Below, one piece after another: positions 28,010 through 37,638 of a DNA stretch of 64,000 bases. Position 1 is the first letter of the stretch. Each line of letters starts with the position of its first letter. The notes under the pieces were generated by a model that saw nothing but the letters and a program-made list of their open reading frames with translations, was not told the origin of the DNA and ran no database searches. The DNA is from Buchnera aphidicola (Tetraneura ulmi) (GTDB lineage Bacteria > Pseudomonadota > Gammaproteobacteria > Enterobacterales > Enterobacteriaceae). The stretch spans positions 286,308 to 350,307 of the forward strand of contig NZ_OZ060366.1 in NCBI RefSeq assembly GCF_964058925.1, written 5' to 3'. The position numbers and the translations under genes are program-made.

Positions 28010-29251
28010 ATGATTTTTTCAAAATATATAAATACATTAAAAACATTTGAAGAAAAAATTAATTTAATTACAAAAAATATATCTAATGCTAGTTCAATAA
28101 ATGGATACAAGAAAGAAAAATTAGAATTTAACGATTCTTTTCCAAAAAAATTAGGATTAAATGAACTGAATATAGGATCAGGGGTTTTATTAAAAAAAAA
28201 TAATAAAATAGATTTTACTGTAGGTAAAATAAAAAAAACTGGAAAAAGTTTAGATTTTTCTATTAACGAAAAAAATGGTTTTTTTAAAGTTCAAGATTCT
28301 TCTAATTCTATTTTTTATACTAAAAATGGACATTTTTTTCTTGATAAAAATAAAAATATCGTTAACCATAATGGAATGTATTTAACTGGATATTTAAAGA
28401 AAAATAAAAATAATTTTTATAATTCTAAAATGGAACCAATTAGTTTTAAAAAAATAAATAAAATCATGGAAGCAAAAAAAACTAGTAAATTTAATTTAGT
28501 AATTACATTAAATAAAGAAGAAAAAACAAAAAAAAACGATTTTTATCCTAATAAAACAAATACCTATAATTTTAAAAAAACTGAATTTGTTTTTGATAAA
28601 AAGGGTAAAATTCATCAAATAGGTTTATATTTTAAAAAATTAACTCAAACTGTTTGGAACATATACCCAATTGATGAAACAGACGGTAAAAATGTTAGAT
28701 CAGAAAACATTTTATTAAGTTGTGATTTAGATGGAATTTCAATCAATTATAAAAATCCAGTAAATATAAAATTAGCTTCATTAGAAAACCAAAAAAGAAC
28801 AGAATATTTTAAAATGTATATAGATAATGTATCTTTTTTAGAAAATTTAAATAATAGAAAAAAAATTAATTTTTTGCAAGATGGCTACCCTTCTGGAAAT
28901 TTGTATAAATTTAATGTCGAAAATAATGGAACCATAATTGCTAATTATGATAATAAACAACAAAAAATAATTGGTAAAATACCAATAATTAATTTTTATA
29001 ACTTAAATGCATTGGAAAAAAAAGGAAATGATTTTTGGTCTATTAAAAAAAATTGGGATCAAAAAAAAATAAAAACTTCAATAGAAAATAATAATGATAC
29101 GTTGAATGTAGGATCATTGGAAACTTCTAATGTTAATGTAAAAAATGAACTTTCTAATATGATAGAAGCACAAAAAAACTATCAATCTGTTGTACAATCA
29201 ATGAAAACACAGGATAAAATGTTTGAAATATTACTCAGTAATTTTAAATAG
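28010..29251 (+). CDS. flgE: Flagellar hook protein FlgE
   Basis: It has 413 residues (E. coli 402). The N-terminal rod/hook region is degenerate (NLITKNISNASSINGYKKEK). Conserved parts are GFFKVQDSSNSIFYTKNGHF, NHNGMYLTGYL, and the C-terminal GSLETSNVNVKNELSNMI then EAQKNYQSVVQSMKTQDK. The central domain is Lys/Asn-rich. AAAGG precedes the ATG. It forms the hook outside the outer membrane. Confidence 0.92.
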   Translation: MIFSKYINTLKTFEEKINLITKNISNASSINGYKKEKLEFNDSFPKKLGLNELNIGSGVLLKKNNKIDFTVGKIKKTGKSLDFSINEKNGFFKVQDSSNSIFYTKNGHFFLDKNKNIVNHNGMYLTGYLKKNKNNFYNSKMEPISFKKINKIMEAKKTSKFNLVITLNKEEKTKKNDFYPNKTNTYNFKKTEFVFDKKGKIHQIGLYFKKLTQTVWNIYPIDETDGKNVRSENILLSCDLDGISINYKNPVNIKLASLENQKRTEYFKMYIDNVSFLENLNNRKKINFLQDGYPSGNLYKFNVENNGTIIANYDNKQQKIIGKIPIINFYNLNALEKKGNDFWSIKKNWDQKKIKTSIENNNDTLNVGSLETSNVNVKNELSNMIEAQKNYQSVVQSMKTQDKMFEILLSNFK

Positions 29252-29280
29252 AATAAAAAATTTTTAGAGAATATATAAAA

Positions 29281-30054
29281 ATGAATAATACAATTAATAC
29301 TTCTATATTAACAGCTAATAAGATATTAAAAAAATCAGAAATACTAGCTAACAATTTAGCTAATGTATCAACTTCTGGTTTCAAATCTCAATTAAGAACA
29401 ATTTTGAATTCTCCAATTAATGATGGTAAAATAACTAAATCCAATTCTTATTCTTTTTTATCAAACATCCCTAAATATGATTTTTCTAACGGATTTATAA
29501 GGGATACACACGATCCTTTAAATTTAGCAATAAAAAATGCAGGTTGGTTTGTAGTCAAGGATAATAAAAATAAAGAACTATACACTAGAAATGGTAAATT
29601 AGAAATTAATAATTTAGGACAACTTACTATTAATCAATGCAAGGTTATAGATAAAAACGGAAAATTTATTTATATTCCAATCAATTGTATTCCTACTTTC
29701 TCAACAGATGGTACTATTACAATAACCAGTTATAACAACAATAAAAAACATAAACAAAAAATAGGAAAAATAAAAATAATAAACATAAACGTATCAAAAA
29801 TAAAAAAAAATAAAAACGGATTCTTTCAATTGGAAGAAAAAATAAATAAAAATAAAAAAGATGTTTTTATAAAAAACAAGGATGCTAAAATAATTCAAGG
29901 AGCATTGGAGGATAGTAATGTGAATTTGACTGAAAATCTTGTAGAAATGATTGATAATACTAGACAATTTGAAATGCAGATGAAAATGATTAATTTATGC
30001 AATGAAAATGAACAAAAAGCTAACTCTATATTAAATACAACAAATAACTATTAA
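29281..30054 (+). CDS. flgF: Flagellar proximal rod protein FlgF
   Basis: It has 257 residues (E. coli 251). N-terminal [20 protein letters not shown] is the rod signature; GWFVVKDNKNKELYTRNGKL follows in the middle and GALEDSNVNLTENLVEMID near the C-terminus. It lies 29 bp after flgE and 23 bp before flgG. It is more diverged and Lys-rich than its paralogue FlgG. Confidence 0.92.
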   Translation: MNNTINTSILTANKILKKSEILANNLANVSTSGFKSQLRTILNSPINDGKITKSNSYSFLSNIPKYDFSNGFIRDTHDPLNLAIKNAGWFVVKDNKNKELYTRNGKLEINNLGQLTINQCKVIDKNGKFIYIPINCIPTFSTDGTITITSYNNNKKHKQKIGKIKIININVSKIKKNKNGFFQLEEKINKNKKDVFIKNKDAKIIQGALEDSNVNLTENLVEMIDNTRQFEMQMKMINLCNENEQKANSILNTTNNY

Positions 30055-30077
30055 AAAACAATAGAGAGAGATAAAAA

Positions 30078-30860
30078 ATGATTCCTTCTTTATGGATAGC
30101 AAAAACCGGTTTAGATGCACAACAAATAAACATGGATGTTATATCTAATAATTTAGCAAATGTTAGTACAAATGGGTTTAAACGATCAAGAGCTGTTTTT
30201 GAAGATCTTATGTATCAAACAATTCAACAACCTGGTTCTAAATTAGAAAAAGATGGAAACATTCCAAATAGTTTACAAATTGGAACAGGAGTAAGACCAG
30301 TCTCTACAAAAAAAATATATACTCAAGGAAATTTAGCTAAAACAGATTCAAATAAAGATCTATCTATCAGTGGAGTAGGTTTCTTTCAAATAAAACTTCC
30401 AGATGGTAGTACTGCTTATACAAGAGATGGTTCTTTTGAAATAAATGAAGATGGTTATCTTGTTAACAATTCTGGATTTATAATACAACCTTCAATAATA
30501 ATTGCACCAAATGCACTTTCTATAAATGTAAATAGAGATGGTGCTGTTTCTGTTAATACAGAACAAGAAATAAATAGTACTTCAGTTGGACAAATAAATC
30601 TAGTGAATTTTATAAATAACGGTGGACTGTCTAACATAGGAGAAAATATGTTTAAAGAAACAATATCTTCAGGACCACCTATACAAGGAATTCCAGGCCG
30701 TAATGGTTTAGGTACTATTAATCAAGGTTACATAGAAACTTCAAATGTTAATGTAGCAGAAGAATTAGTAAATATGATTCAAACTCAAAGAGCTTACGAA
30801 ATCAACAGTAAGTCGATAAATAGTTCTGATCAAATGCTACAAAAATTAACTCAATTATAA
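30078..30860 (+). CDS. flgG: Flagellar distal rod protein FlgG
   Basis: It has 260 residues, exactly the E. coli length, and is the best conserved flagellar protein here. It has [58 protein letters not shown], and [27 protein letters not shown] stands before the ATG. It forms the distal rod within the P and L rings. Confidence 0.97.
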   Translation: MIPSLWIAKTGLDAQQINMDVISNNLANVSTNGFKRSRAVFEDLMYQTIQQPGSKLEKDGNIPNSLQIGTGVRPVSTKKIYTQGNLAKTDSNKDLSISGVGFFQIKLPDGSTAYTRDGSFEINEDGYLVNNSGFIIQPSIIIAPNALSINVNRDGAVSVNTEQEINSTSVGQINLVNFINNGGLSNIGENMFKETISSGPPIQGIPGRNGLGTINQGYIETSNVNVAEELVNMIQTQRAYEINSKSINSSDQMLQKLTQL

Positions 30861-30929
30861 ACAAAAATATAAGTTTTAATTATCAAAAAAAATATTATTT
30901 AAAATAAATTATTAAAAAGGTATTTAATT

Positions 30930-31616
30930 GTGCATAAATATTTTTTATTAAAAAGCTATAATTTTTTTTTTGTAGCAATAATTGCATTACTTCTAGGTGG
31001 ATGTTCTGTTGTTCCAAATAGTAAATTTTTAAAAAATTCAAAAAAATGTTCTATTTATGATAATAAAGAAAAAACAAATTTTACTACAAATGAAGAATTG
31101 TCTTTATTTGAAGATTATCAACCACATAACGTCGGCGACACCATGACTGTTGTATTAGAAGAAAACGTAAGTGCTAGCAATAGTTCTTCGGAAAACATTG
31201 CTAAAGAAGGAGATAGCTACATTGCCATGACTCCTTTTCCAAATCCTATAGGAATAATGCATAAAAAAAATATTAAAAAAAACGAATTTAATGGAGAAAC
31301 AAAAAATAATTATTCTGGTTTAGGTAACTCTACTTCTAAAAATATATTAGAAGGAGTAATTACAGTAACAATTAATGAAATATTATCTAATGGAAATTTA
31401 AAAGTTGAAGGAGAAAAAAGAATCACAATAAACAAAGGAACCGAATACATAAAATTTACTGGAATAGTAAATCCAAGAACTATTGATAAAGATAATTCCG
31501 TAATTTCAACACAAATTGCTAATGCTAATATAGAATACGTGAACAACAATTATACAAATTCAATAAATAAAATGGGTTGGTTGCAACGTTGGTTTTTCAA
31601 AATATGGCCTTTATAA
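30930..31616 (+). CDS. flgH: Flagellar L-ring lipoprotein FlgH
   Basis: Forms the outer-membrane ring around the rod. The start is GTG, with AAAAGG about ten bases upstream. The signal sequence ends in a lipobox, ALLLGGCS, with the lipidated Cys near residue 25. Conserved parts are DYQPHNVGDTMTVVLEENVS, NGNLKVEGEKRITINKGTEY and MGWLQRWFFKIWPL. It has 228 residues (E. coli 232). Confidence 0.95.
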   Translation: MHKYFLLKSYNFFFVAIIALLLGGCSVVPNSKFLKNSKKCSIYDNKEKTNFTTNEELSLFEDYQPHNVGDTMTVVLEENVSASNSSSENIAKEGDSYIAMTPFPNPIGIMHKKNIKKNEFNGETKNNYSGLGNSTSKNILEGVITVTINEILSNGNLKVEGEKRITINKGTEYIKFTGIVNPRTIDKDNSVISTQIANANIEYVNNNYTNSINKMGWLQRWFFKIWPL

Positions 31617-31677
31617 AAACGTTTTATAAAACAAAATCTACTAATTTTTTTAATAAATACTTTTAAAATAAAAATAC

Positions 31678-31712
31678 AACTAACATTAATTAAAAATTAA
31701 ATGTTAGTTTTT
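31678..31712 (+). terminator. Hairpin with T-tract between flgH and flgI
   Basis: AACTAACATT (31678-31687) pairs perfectly with AATGTTAGTT (31700-31709), followed by TTT. The flgH-flgI gap (154 bp) is the largest within the flg series. The hairpin may terminate or attenuate there, or stabilise the upstream mRNA 3' end. Confidence 0.45.
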
Positions 31713-31770
31713 AAAAAAATATTTTAAAAGAACTAAAAAATAATTAGATTTTTTTTTATTAGGAAAATTT

Positions 31771-32868
31771 ATGAAAAAAAATATATTTTTTAAAGTCTAT
31801 ATAATTTTATTATTTACTTTTATTTCTATTCCTGCATATTCTGATAAAATAAGAAATTTAACTACTATACAACAAAGTATACAAGAAAATAAACTTATAG
31901 GATATGGATTAGTAGTTGGATTAAATGGGTCTGGAGATGAAACTAAACAATCTCCTTTAACTAACCAAAGTTTATTTGGTATGCTATCTAGATTAGGAAT
32001 ATCTATTTCTTCTAATTCTAAAATTAATCCAAAGAATACAGCTTCTGTAATGGTAACAGCAACTTTACCTAAATTCAGCTATGTTGGACAAAAAATGAAT
32101 GTACATGTTTCTTCTATTGGAACAGCACAAAGTTTAGAAGGTGGAATCCTTATAATGACTCCTTTACGGGCAAGTAATAATAAAATTTATGCTACTGCAC
32201 AAGGACATGTATTAATTGAAGAAGCAAAAAGTAAAAAAAACAATTTTTTTTACTTTCAATTTCCAAATCCCCATTCTAATGTAGGTAAAATTATTCTAGG
32301 GGCTACTGTAAAAAAAACAATGAATAATAAAATTGAAACGAATGGTTTAATTTACTTACAATTAAATAAAGAAGATTTTTCTACATCCCAAATAATTAGT
32401 AATTACATTAATAAAAAATTCAATAATATTGCAACTCCAATTGATGCAAGAACTATAAAAATAGCTCTTCCAAAAAACCAAAATAAAAAAATTAAAATGA
32501 TATGTGAAATACAAAATATTAATGTTTTTCTTCCTAAAAAAGGTGAAAAAATAATTATAAATTCAAAAACTGGAACTGTGGTTTCTAACGGAAATATAAA
32601 AATAAATTCTTGTAATATATCACATAAAAAAATATCAATATTAATAAATCAAAAGATAATAAAAAATTATGAAAACAATATAAATTCTTTTATTAAAAAT
32701 AAAAATTATTCAATTAATAAAGAAAATAAATTTAATTCGTATAATAGTAACTTAATAAACATAATAAGAGCATTACAGTCTTTAGGAACTAAACCAGAAG
32801 AACTGATATTTATTTTAAAATCAATGAAAAATGCAGGTTGTATAACCGCTAAATTAGAGATTATATAA
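31771..32868 (+). CDS. flgI: Flagellar P-ring protein FlgI
   Basis: Periplasmic ring around the rod. It has 365 residues, as in E. coli. The signal peptide MKKNIFFKVYIILLFTFISI ends near AYS. Conserved parts are ENKLIGYGLVVGLNGSGDET, VMVTATLPKF and LEGGILIMTPLR. The C-terminus has the typical IIRALQSLGTKPEELIFILK and the final MKNAGCITAKLEII. Its chaperone FlgA is encoded at 25.6 kb. The stop TAA shares one base with the flgJ ATG. Confidence 0.95.
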   Translation: MKKNIFFKVYIILLFTFISIPAYSDKIRNLTTIQQSIQENKLIGYGLVVGLNGSGDETKQSPLTNQSLFGMLSRLGISISSNSKINPKNTASVMVTATLPKFSYVGQKMNVHVSSIGTAQSLEGGILIMTPLRASNNKIYATAQGHVLIEEAKSKKNNFFYFQFPNPHSNVGKIILGATVKKTMNNKIETNGLIYLQLNKEDFSTSQIISNYINKKFNNIATPIDARTIKIALPKNQNKKIKMICEIQNINVFLPKKGEKIIINSKTGTVVSNGNIKINSCNISHKKISILINQKIIKNYENNINSFIKNKNYSINKENKFNSYNSNLINIIRALQSLGTKPEELIFILKSMKNAGCITAKLEII

Positions 32869-33200
32869 TGACAAGAAATTTTTTACTACCAATTAAAAAC
32901 ACAACTGAATATAATAATTACACAAAAAATAGGCTAAATATTTTTGAAAAAAAAATTAATGTAGGTACTAACAAAAATTTAGAAATAGGAAAAATGATTG
33001 AAGGATTATTTATACAAATGATATTGAAAATATCATTTCCAGAAAAATCAAATGAAGAATCATTATTTAATAGTGATCAAGAAAGAATGTACACTGAAAT
33101 ATATCATGGAGCAATTTCACAAATTATTTCAAACAAAGGAATAGGATTAGCTTCAATGATTGAAAAACAATTAACAATGTCAAAAAAAATAAATGTTTAA
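32868..33200 (+). CDS. flgJ: Flagellar rod-assembly protein FlgJ, rod-cap domain only
   Basis: It has 110 residues and corresponds only to the N-terminal rod-binding domain of FlgJ: KMIEGLFIQMILKISFPEKS, then ERMYTEIYHGAISQIISNKG and LASMIEKQL. E. coli FlgJ (313 residues) has in addition a C-terminal peptidoglycan hydrolase domain, absent here. There is no remnant in the 70 bp before flgK. It overlaps flgI by one base (TAATG), implying translational coupling. Confidence 0.9.
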   Translation: MTRNFLLPIKNTTEYNNYTKNRLNIFEKKINVGTNKNLEIGKMIEGLFIQMILKISFPEKSNEESLFNSDQERMYTEIYHGAISQIISNKGIGLASMIEKQLTMSKKINV

Positions 33201-33270
33201 AAAAAATCAATTAAATATATTTAATAAAATATAATTAATAGTAGTTTTTCATTTTTTTTTTGGAATCATT

Positions 33271-34899
33271 ATGCAAAAAATAAAAAATCAAAAAGTAAAC
33301 TTTATCAATTTACTAAAAAAAACAAACAATGAAATAAAAAAAAATAAATACAACAAAAAAATAAATAAAAAAAAAATCGAATACAAAAATTTATTTCTTA
33401 AAAAACCCGAATATTTATTCAATATAGTTGATGAGTTAATTTCAAAAAAACAAAAAGAAAAACAGGAAATTTTTCTTTATAAAAAATTAGAAAAAATAAT
33501 TGAAGAAAATCAAACTATTTTTTCTAATTTAATTCCTTATTTTTTTAAAAATTTGAATAAAAGAACAACTAACGGTGATATTGGAAAAAATTTTTTCTTG
33601 ATTGTACATAAAATTTCTAAAAAATTAAAAGAATTTAAAGAATCTATCTCAAAACTAGAATTTTTTTTAAATATGGAAATCAAATCGGAAATAAAAAAAA
33701 TTAATAAAAATTTATTATTAATTAAAAATATAAATTCAAAAATAAATAACATAAAAAATGAATCTAATTCTACTATCTTTTATGAAAAAGATACAATTAA
33801 AAATTTAATAACAAATAGACAAATTTTAACAAATCAATTAAATAAAATTGCTGGAATTAAATCTTTAGAAGAAAAAAATAATTTTTTTTTATTCTTAAAT
33901 AAAAAAAATATTTTATTAAAAAACTCTAAAAAAACAGATATTTTTCCTACTAATGGACTATATGTTTCTAATAACATATCCATTGGTTGCCAATTTTATA
34001 AAAAAAAAACAATGAAGATTTTAGATCCAATTATTACTACAGGAACTTTAAGTGCTATTTTAAAATTTAAAAACAAACAATTAGAATTAACAAAAAATAA
34101 AATTGGACAATTAATTTATAATTTTAGTAGTATTTTTAATACTATTAACCAACTTGGTTACGATATTGATTGTAAACCTGGAAAAAGAATTTTTTCAAGA
34201 TTACATCCAAAAATTATTCCCAACAAAAATAATAAAAGTAAAATAAAACTATTTCCAAAATGGAATGTTTTAAATATTTCTAACCCAAAGAATTACGAAA
34301 TTAAATTTTTAGGAAATAATAAATGGAAAATAAAAAACTTATTTAATGATAAAGAATTCATTAATTTTAAAGTTGAGAAGAAAAAAGATTCTTCATCATT
34401 ATTAAAATTTGATGGAATAGTAATTAAATATTTAAATAAATTTCTTAATCAAAATGACAAATATTTAATTGAATCAACTGCTACAGTAATCGATCAATTT
34501 TCTATTTCATCTAATATTACTGAAAAAACAAAAATCGCCTTTTTCGAAACAAACAATAAAGATCTTGACGATTATTCAAATTTTAAAAAAATGATTGATT
34601 TAGAAAATTATAAATTAATAAATAATAAAGAAACAATAGAAGAATCTTATGAAAATTATAAAAATAAAATAAAAAAAAAAATAGAAGAACTTAAATTAAA
34701 TCAAAAATTAAAAGTTAAAAAAGAAAAAATGTTATTAGAAAAAAATAAATATGAATTAAATAATAATTTTTCTTTACAAAATTTAAATAAAGAAAAAATA
34801 AATTTAGAAAAATCAAATTTGTCTAATTACAAATCATATTTACAACCATCGATCAATGAAATGAACGAAATAATTAAAATATTTAATTCTGATATTTAA
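33271..34899 (+). CDS. flgK: Flagellar hook-filament junction protein FlgK (highly diverged)
   Basis: Assigned by position after flgJ, by length (542; E. coli 547) and by weak similarity. Conserved pieces are LITNRQILTNQLNKIAGI, GQLIYNFSSIFNTINQLGYD, NPKNYEIKFLGNNKWKIKN, the DKYLIESTATV segment and a terminal helix ending INEMNEIIKIFNSDI. The N-terminal rod/hook signature normally shared by FlgK and other axial proteins is not recognisable; the first 150 residues are Lys/Asn/Ile-rich. No flgL follows; rne lies in the opposite direction. Confidence 0.82.
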   Translation: MQKIKNQKVNFINLLKKTNNEIKKNKYNKKINKKKIEYKNLFLKKPEYLFNIVDELISKKQKEKQEIFLYKKLEKIIEENQTIFSNLIPYFFKNLNKRTTNGDIGKNFFLIVHKISKKLKEFKESISKLEFFLNMEIKSEIKKINKNLLLIKNINSKINNIKNESNSTIFYEKDTIKNLITNRQILTNQLNKIAGIKSLEEKNNFFLFLNKKNILLKNSKKTDIFPTNGLYVSNNISIGCQFYKKKTMKILDPIITTGTLSAILKFKNKQLELTKNKIGQLIYNFSSIFNTINQLGYDIDCKPGKRIFSRLHPKIIPNKNNKSKIKLFPKWNVLNISNPKNYEIKFLGNNKWKIKNLFNDKEFINFKVEKKKDSSSLLKFDGIVIKYLNKFLNQNDKYLIESTATVIDQFSISSNITEKTKIAFFETNNKDLDDYSNFKKMIDLENYKLINNKETIEESYENYKNKIKKKIEELKLNQKLKVKKEKMLLEKNKYELNNNFSLQNLNKEKINLEKSNLSNYKSYLQPSINEMNEIIKIFNSDI

Positions 34900-35050
34900 A
34901 AAATAAATTTTTTATAAAATTAATTATATTAGTATTTTTTTTAAAAGTTAAAAATTTTGAAAAAATAAAATTAATCAAAAAAGAATAAAAAATTTAATAA
35001 ATAATAAACTCACTTAAAAAAATGTTTTTTAGTAAATTCTAAATCTAATT

Positions 35051-35088
35051 AAAAAAATATTTTAAAGAAAAATATTTCTCTTTAAAAT
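35051..35088 (-). terminator. rne terminator overlapping the rne stop codon
   Basis: ATTTTAAAGA (minus strand 35088-35079) pairs perfectly with TCTTTAAAAT (35068-35059) across a 10-nt loop, and is followed by A and seven T (35057-35051). The rne stop codon (35064-35062) sits inside the second arm, so the last codons of rne are part of the hairpin. Confidence 0.7.
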
Positions 35089-36315
35089 ACCTGTTCCACT
35101 ACATCTAGAACAAATATAATCGTTAATTTTATTTATTGAATGTTTAACTTTTTGTCTAGACATCTCTAACAATCCAAAACGAGAAATTAAACCAACTTGA
35201 ATACGAGCTTTATCTTTCTTTACCTCTTTTTTTATTTTATTTTCAACTATTCGTTGATGATGAATTAATTTCATATCAATAAAATCTATTACAATTAAAC
35301 CTCCTAAATTACGTAATCTAATTTGTCTTGATATTTCATCAGCTGCTTCTAAATTAGTATTTAACGCTGTTTCTTTCATTCTTGTTCCTTTATTAGATTG
35401 AAAAGAATTAACATCTATTACAGTTAATGCTTCTGTGGAATCAATAACAATTTCTCCTCCTGAAAATAATCTTATTTTTCTTTGAAATATAGAGGTAATT
35501 TGTGATTCAATTTGAAAATAACTAAATAATGGAATTTTTTTATTGAAAACTTTAATTTTATTTAAAAAATCCATACGACCTAAAATATTCATATTATGAT
35601 AAACATCATCTAATATTTTAAAATTATCAATTATAATTTCTTCTATGTCTTGATCTAAATCATCTCTAAAAGACCTATTAATAATGTTACTTTCTTGATC
35701 CAATAAAATTGGAGACGAATAAGTATTAGCTGTTTTAGTAATTACTTTCCATTGTTTTAATTTTTTATCCAAATCATTTTGTAAAATTTTTAAAGATTTT
35801 CCTAAACCAGCTGTTCTAATTATTAACCCCATATTTTTAGGTCGAATTAAATATTTAAAAATTTCTTTTAATTTATTTCGATGAACTTTTGCAATTTTTT
35901 TAGAAATTCCTCTAACATTAGGATTATTTGGCATTAAAATTAAAAAACTTCCAACTAAACTAATATATGTTGTTAATAAAGCACCTTTATTCATTTCTTC
36001 TTCTTTTTCTATCTGTACAATTAAATCCATTCCTTTTTTTAAAAAAAAAATATGATTATTAGTAACATTTCTTTTATAAAAATAATTTTTAGAAATTTCT
36101 TTAACAGGTAAAAAACCATTCCTTTTACAACCATAATTTATAAATACAGCATCTAAACTAGGTTCTAGTCTATCTATAATTCCTTTATATATATTTAATT
36201 TTTTTTCATTAATACTATTAGGTTTGTCTACATCTAAATTATATAATTTTTTTCCATCTACTAAAGCTATTCTCCATTCTTTAGAATTAATAGCATTTAT
36301 TAACATTCTTTTCAT
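35062..36315 (-). CDS. rne: Ribonuclease E, truncated to the core catalytic region
   Basis: It has 417 residues; E. coli RNase E has 1061. Present are MKRMLINAINSKEWRIALVD, the S1 domain (about 35-125, FINYGCKRNGFLPVKEI), the 5' sensor region (GLIIRTAGLGKS), and the DNase-I-like catalytic part. That part has Asp in VIDVNSFQSNKG and Asp in LIVIDFIDM, the two metal ligands. FGLLEMSRQ follows, then the zinc-link CSRCSGTG near 404-411. It then ends after GILKRNIFL. The small domain (E. coli ~415-529) and the degradosome scaffold are missing. Location beside rluC identifies it as rne rather than rng. It is divergent from rluC. Confidence 0.93.
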   Translation of the reverse strand: MKRMLINAINSKEWRIALVDGKKLYNLDVDKPNSINEKKLNIYKGIIDRLEPSLDAVFINYGCKRNGFLPVKEISKNYFYKRNVTNNHIFFLKKGMDLIVQIEKEEEMNKGALLTTYISLVGSFLILMPNNPNVRGISKKIAKVHRNKLKEIFKYLIRPKNMGLIIRTAGLGKSLKILQNDLDKKLKQWKVITKTANTYSSPILLDQESNIINRSFRDDLDQDIEEIIIDNFKILDDVYHNMNILGRMDFLNKIKVFNKKIPLFSYFQIESQITSIFQRKIRLFSGGEIVIDSTEALTVIDVNSFQSNKGTRMKETALNTNLEAADEISRQIRLRNLGGLIVIDFIDMKLIHHQRIVENKIKKEVKKDKARIQVGLISRFGLLEMSRQKVKHSINKINDYICSRCSGTGILKRNIFL

Positions 36316-36646
36316 AAAAAAAAATGATCTCTTTTTTATTAATTTAATATATAAATATATAAAAATAAATAGTTTAAATATTTTTTATAAATAAAAAATA
36401 TAAAAAAATAAATTTGAAAGTAAAAGTTTTAATAAAAATCAAATTTATAAAATTTTTATATACGTAAAATTTATTATAAATAATTATATATTCAAAATAT
36501 AAATTAATTTATATTAAAAAAAAACTAAATAAATTAATATTTTTTTATTTTTTAATTTTTAAAAAATTTTTAATAAAATTATTAATTTATAAAACATTGA
36601 TTAGAACTATTATTCTAGATATAATATTGTCTTTTAGACATGTATT
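36316..36646. other. Divergent intergenic region between rne and rluC
   Basis: About 330 bp, nearly pure A/T apart from the rluC promoter listed separately. E. coli rne has a 361-nt leader that mediates autoregulation. A comparable span exists here on the rne side, but I see no recognisable structure in it. Confidence 0.5.
36597..36625 (+). promoter_or_regulatory. rluC promoter
   Basis: TTGATT (36597-36602) and TATAAT (36620-36625) are separated by exactly 17 bp, a near-consensus sigma-70 promoter. The predicted start near 36632 leaves about 15 nt before the rluC ATG at 36647. Confidence 0.65.
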
Positions 36647-37612
36647 ATGATAAAAACAACAAAAAAACCTCATTTTTTAAATGTAACTGAACAAATGATT
36701 CCACAAAGAATTGATAATTTTTTAATTTCTTATATGAAATTACTATCAAAAAATAAAATATATAAAATTTTAAGAAAGGGAAATGTTCGAGTAAATAAAA
36801 AAAGAGTTCTTCCAAAATACAAATTAAAAATTGGAGATAAAATTAGAATTCCTCCAATAAAAAAACAATATGTAAATACTATTAAAAAAAAAAATATACA
36901 AAAAAATACAGACAAAAAACTACTAAAAAAAATTTTATTTGAGGATGATGATTTAATTATTATAAATAAACCATCTGGAATAGCAGTACATGGAGGAAGC
37001 GGTATTTCAACAGGAATTATAGAAAAATTTCGTTTATTAAGACCATTATGCAAAAATTTAGAATTAGTACATCGATTAGATAAAGAAACTTCCGGTTTAC
37101 TAATTATGTCAAAAAAAAGATTTGCTCTAAACTTTTTGCATGAACAAATAAGAAATAAAAAAATTAAAAAAAAATATATAGCATTAGTTCATGGAAATTG
37201 GCCTAATTCAACAAATATAATTAATTTTCCACTATTAAAAAAAAAATTGAATATAAATAAAAACAAAAAAAAAGTATGCGTGCACAAACTTGGAAAACCA
37301 TCAGAAACACATTTTTTTGTAAAAAAAAGATTCAAAAATAACACTACTCTTGTTTATATATATCCTATAACTGGTAGAACACATCAAATTAGAGTCCATT
37401 CTGCACATTTAAATTCACCAATTGTTTTTGATAATCGTTATGGTTCTAAAACACTTGACAGAAAAATAAAAAAAACTAATGGTCCATTTCATTTACTATT
37501 ACATGCAAAAGAAATACAATTTATACATCCAAAAAATAAAAAAAAAATTATATTATCAGCTCCTTTAGATAAAAAATTTAAAAATTATTTGGAATACTTA
37601 TATAAAATTTAA
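36647..37612 (+). CDS. rluC: 23S rRNA pseudouridine synthase C
   Basis: Makes pseudouridines 955, 2504 and 2580 in 23S rRNA. It has 321 residues (E. coli 319). It has an N-terminal S4 domain (about 18-80, RIDNFLISYMKLLSKNKIYK), then the catalytic fold with NKPSGIAVHGGSG and VHRLDKETSGLLIMSK (catalytic Asp near 145). YPITGRTHQIRVHSAHLN also matches the RluA family. It heads rluC-rpmF-fabD-fabG-acpP, as in the E. coli neighbourhood. Confidence 0.95.
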   Translation: MIKTTKKPHFLNVTEQMIPQRIDNFLISYMKLLSKNKIYKILRKGNVRVNKKRVLPKYKLKIGDKIRIPPIKKQYVNTIKKKNIQKNTDKKLLKKILFEDDDLIIINKPSGIAVHGGSGISTGIIEKFRLLRPLCKNLELVHRLDKETSGLLIMSKKRFALNFLHEQIRNKKIKKKYIALVHGNWPNSTNIINFPLLKKKLNINKNKKKVCVHKLGKPSETHFFVKKRFKNNTTLVYIYPITGRTHQIRVHSAHLNSPIVFDNRYGSKTLDRKIKKTNGPFHLLLHAKEIQFIHPKNKKKIILSAPLDKKFKNYLEYLYKI

Positions 37613-37638
37613 ACTAAAATATAAAAATAGAGGTAAAA

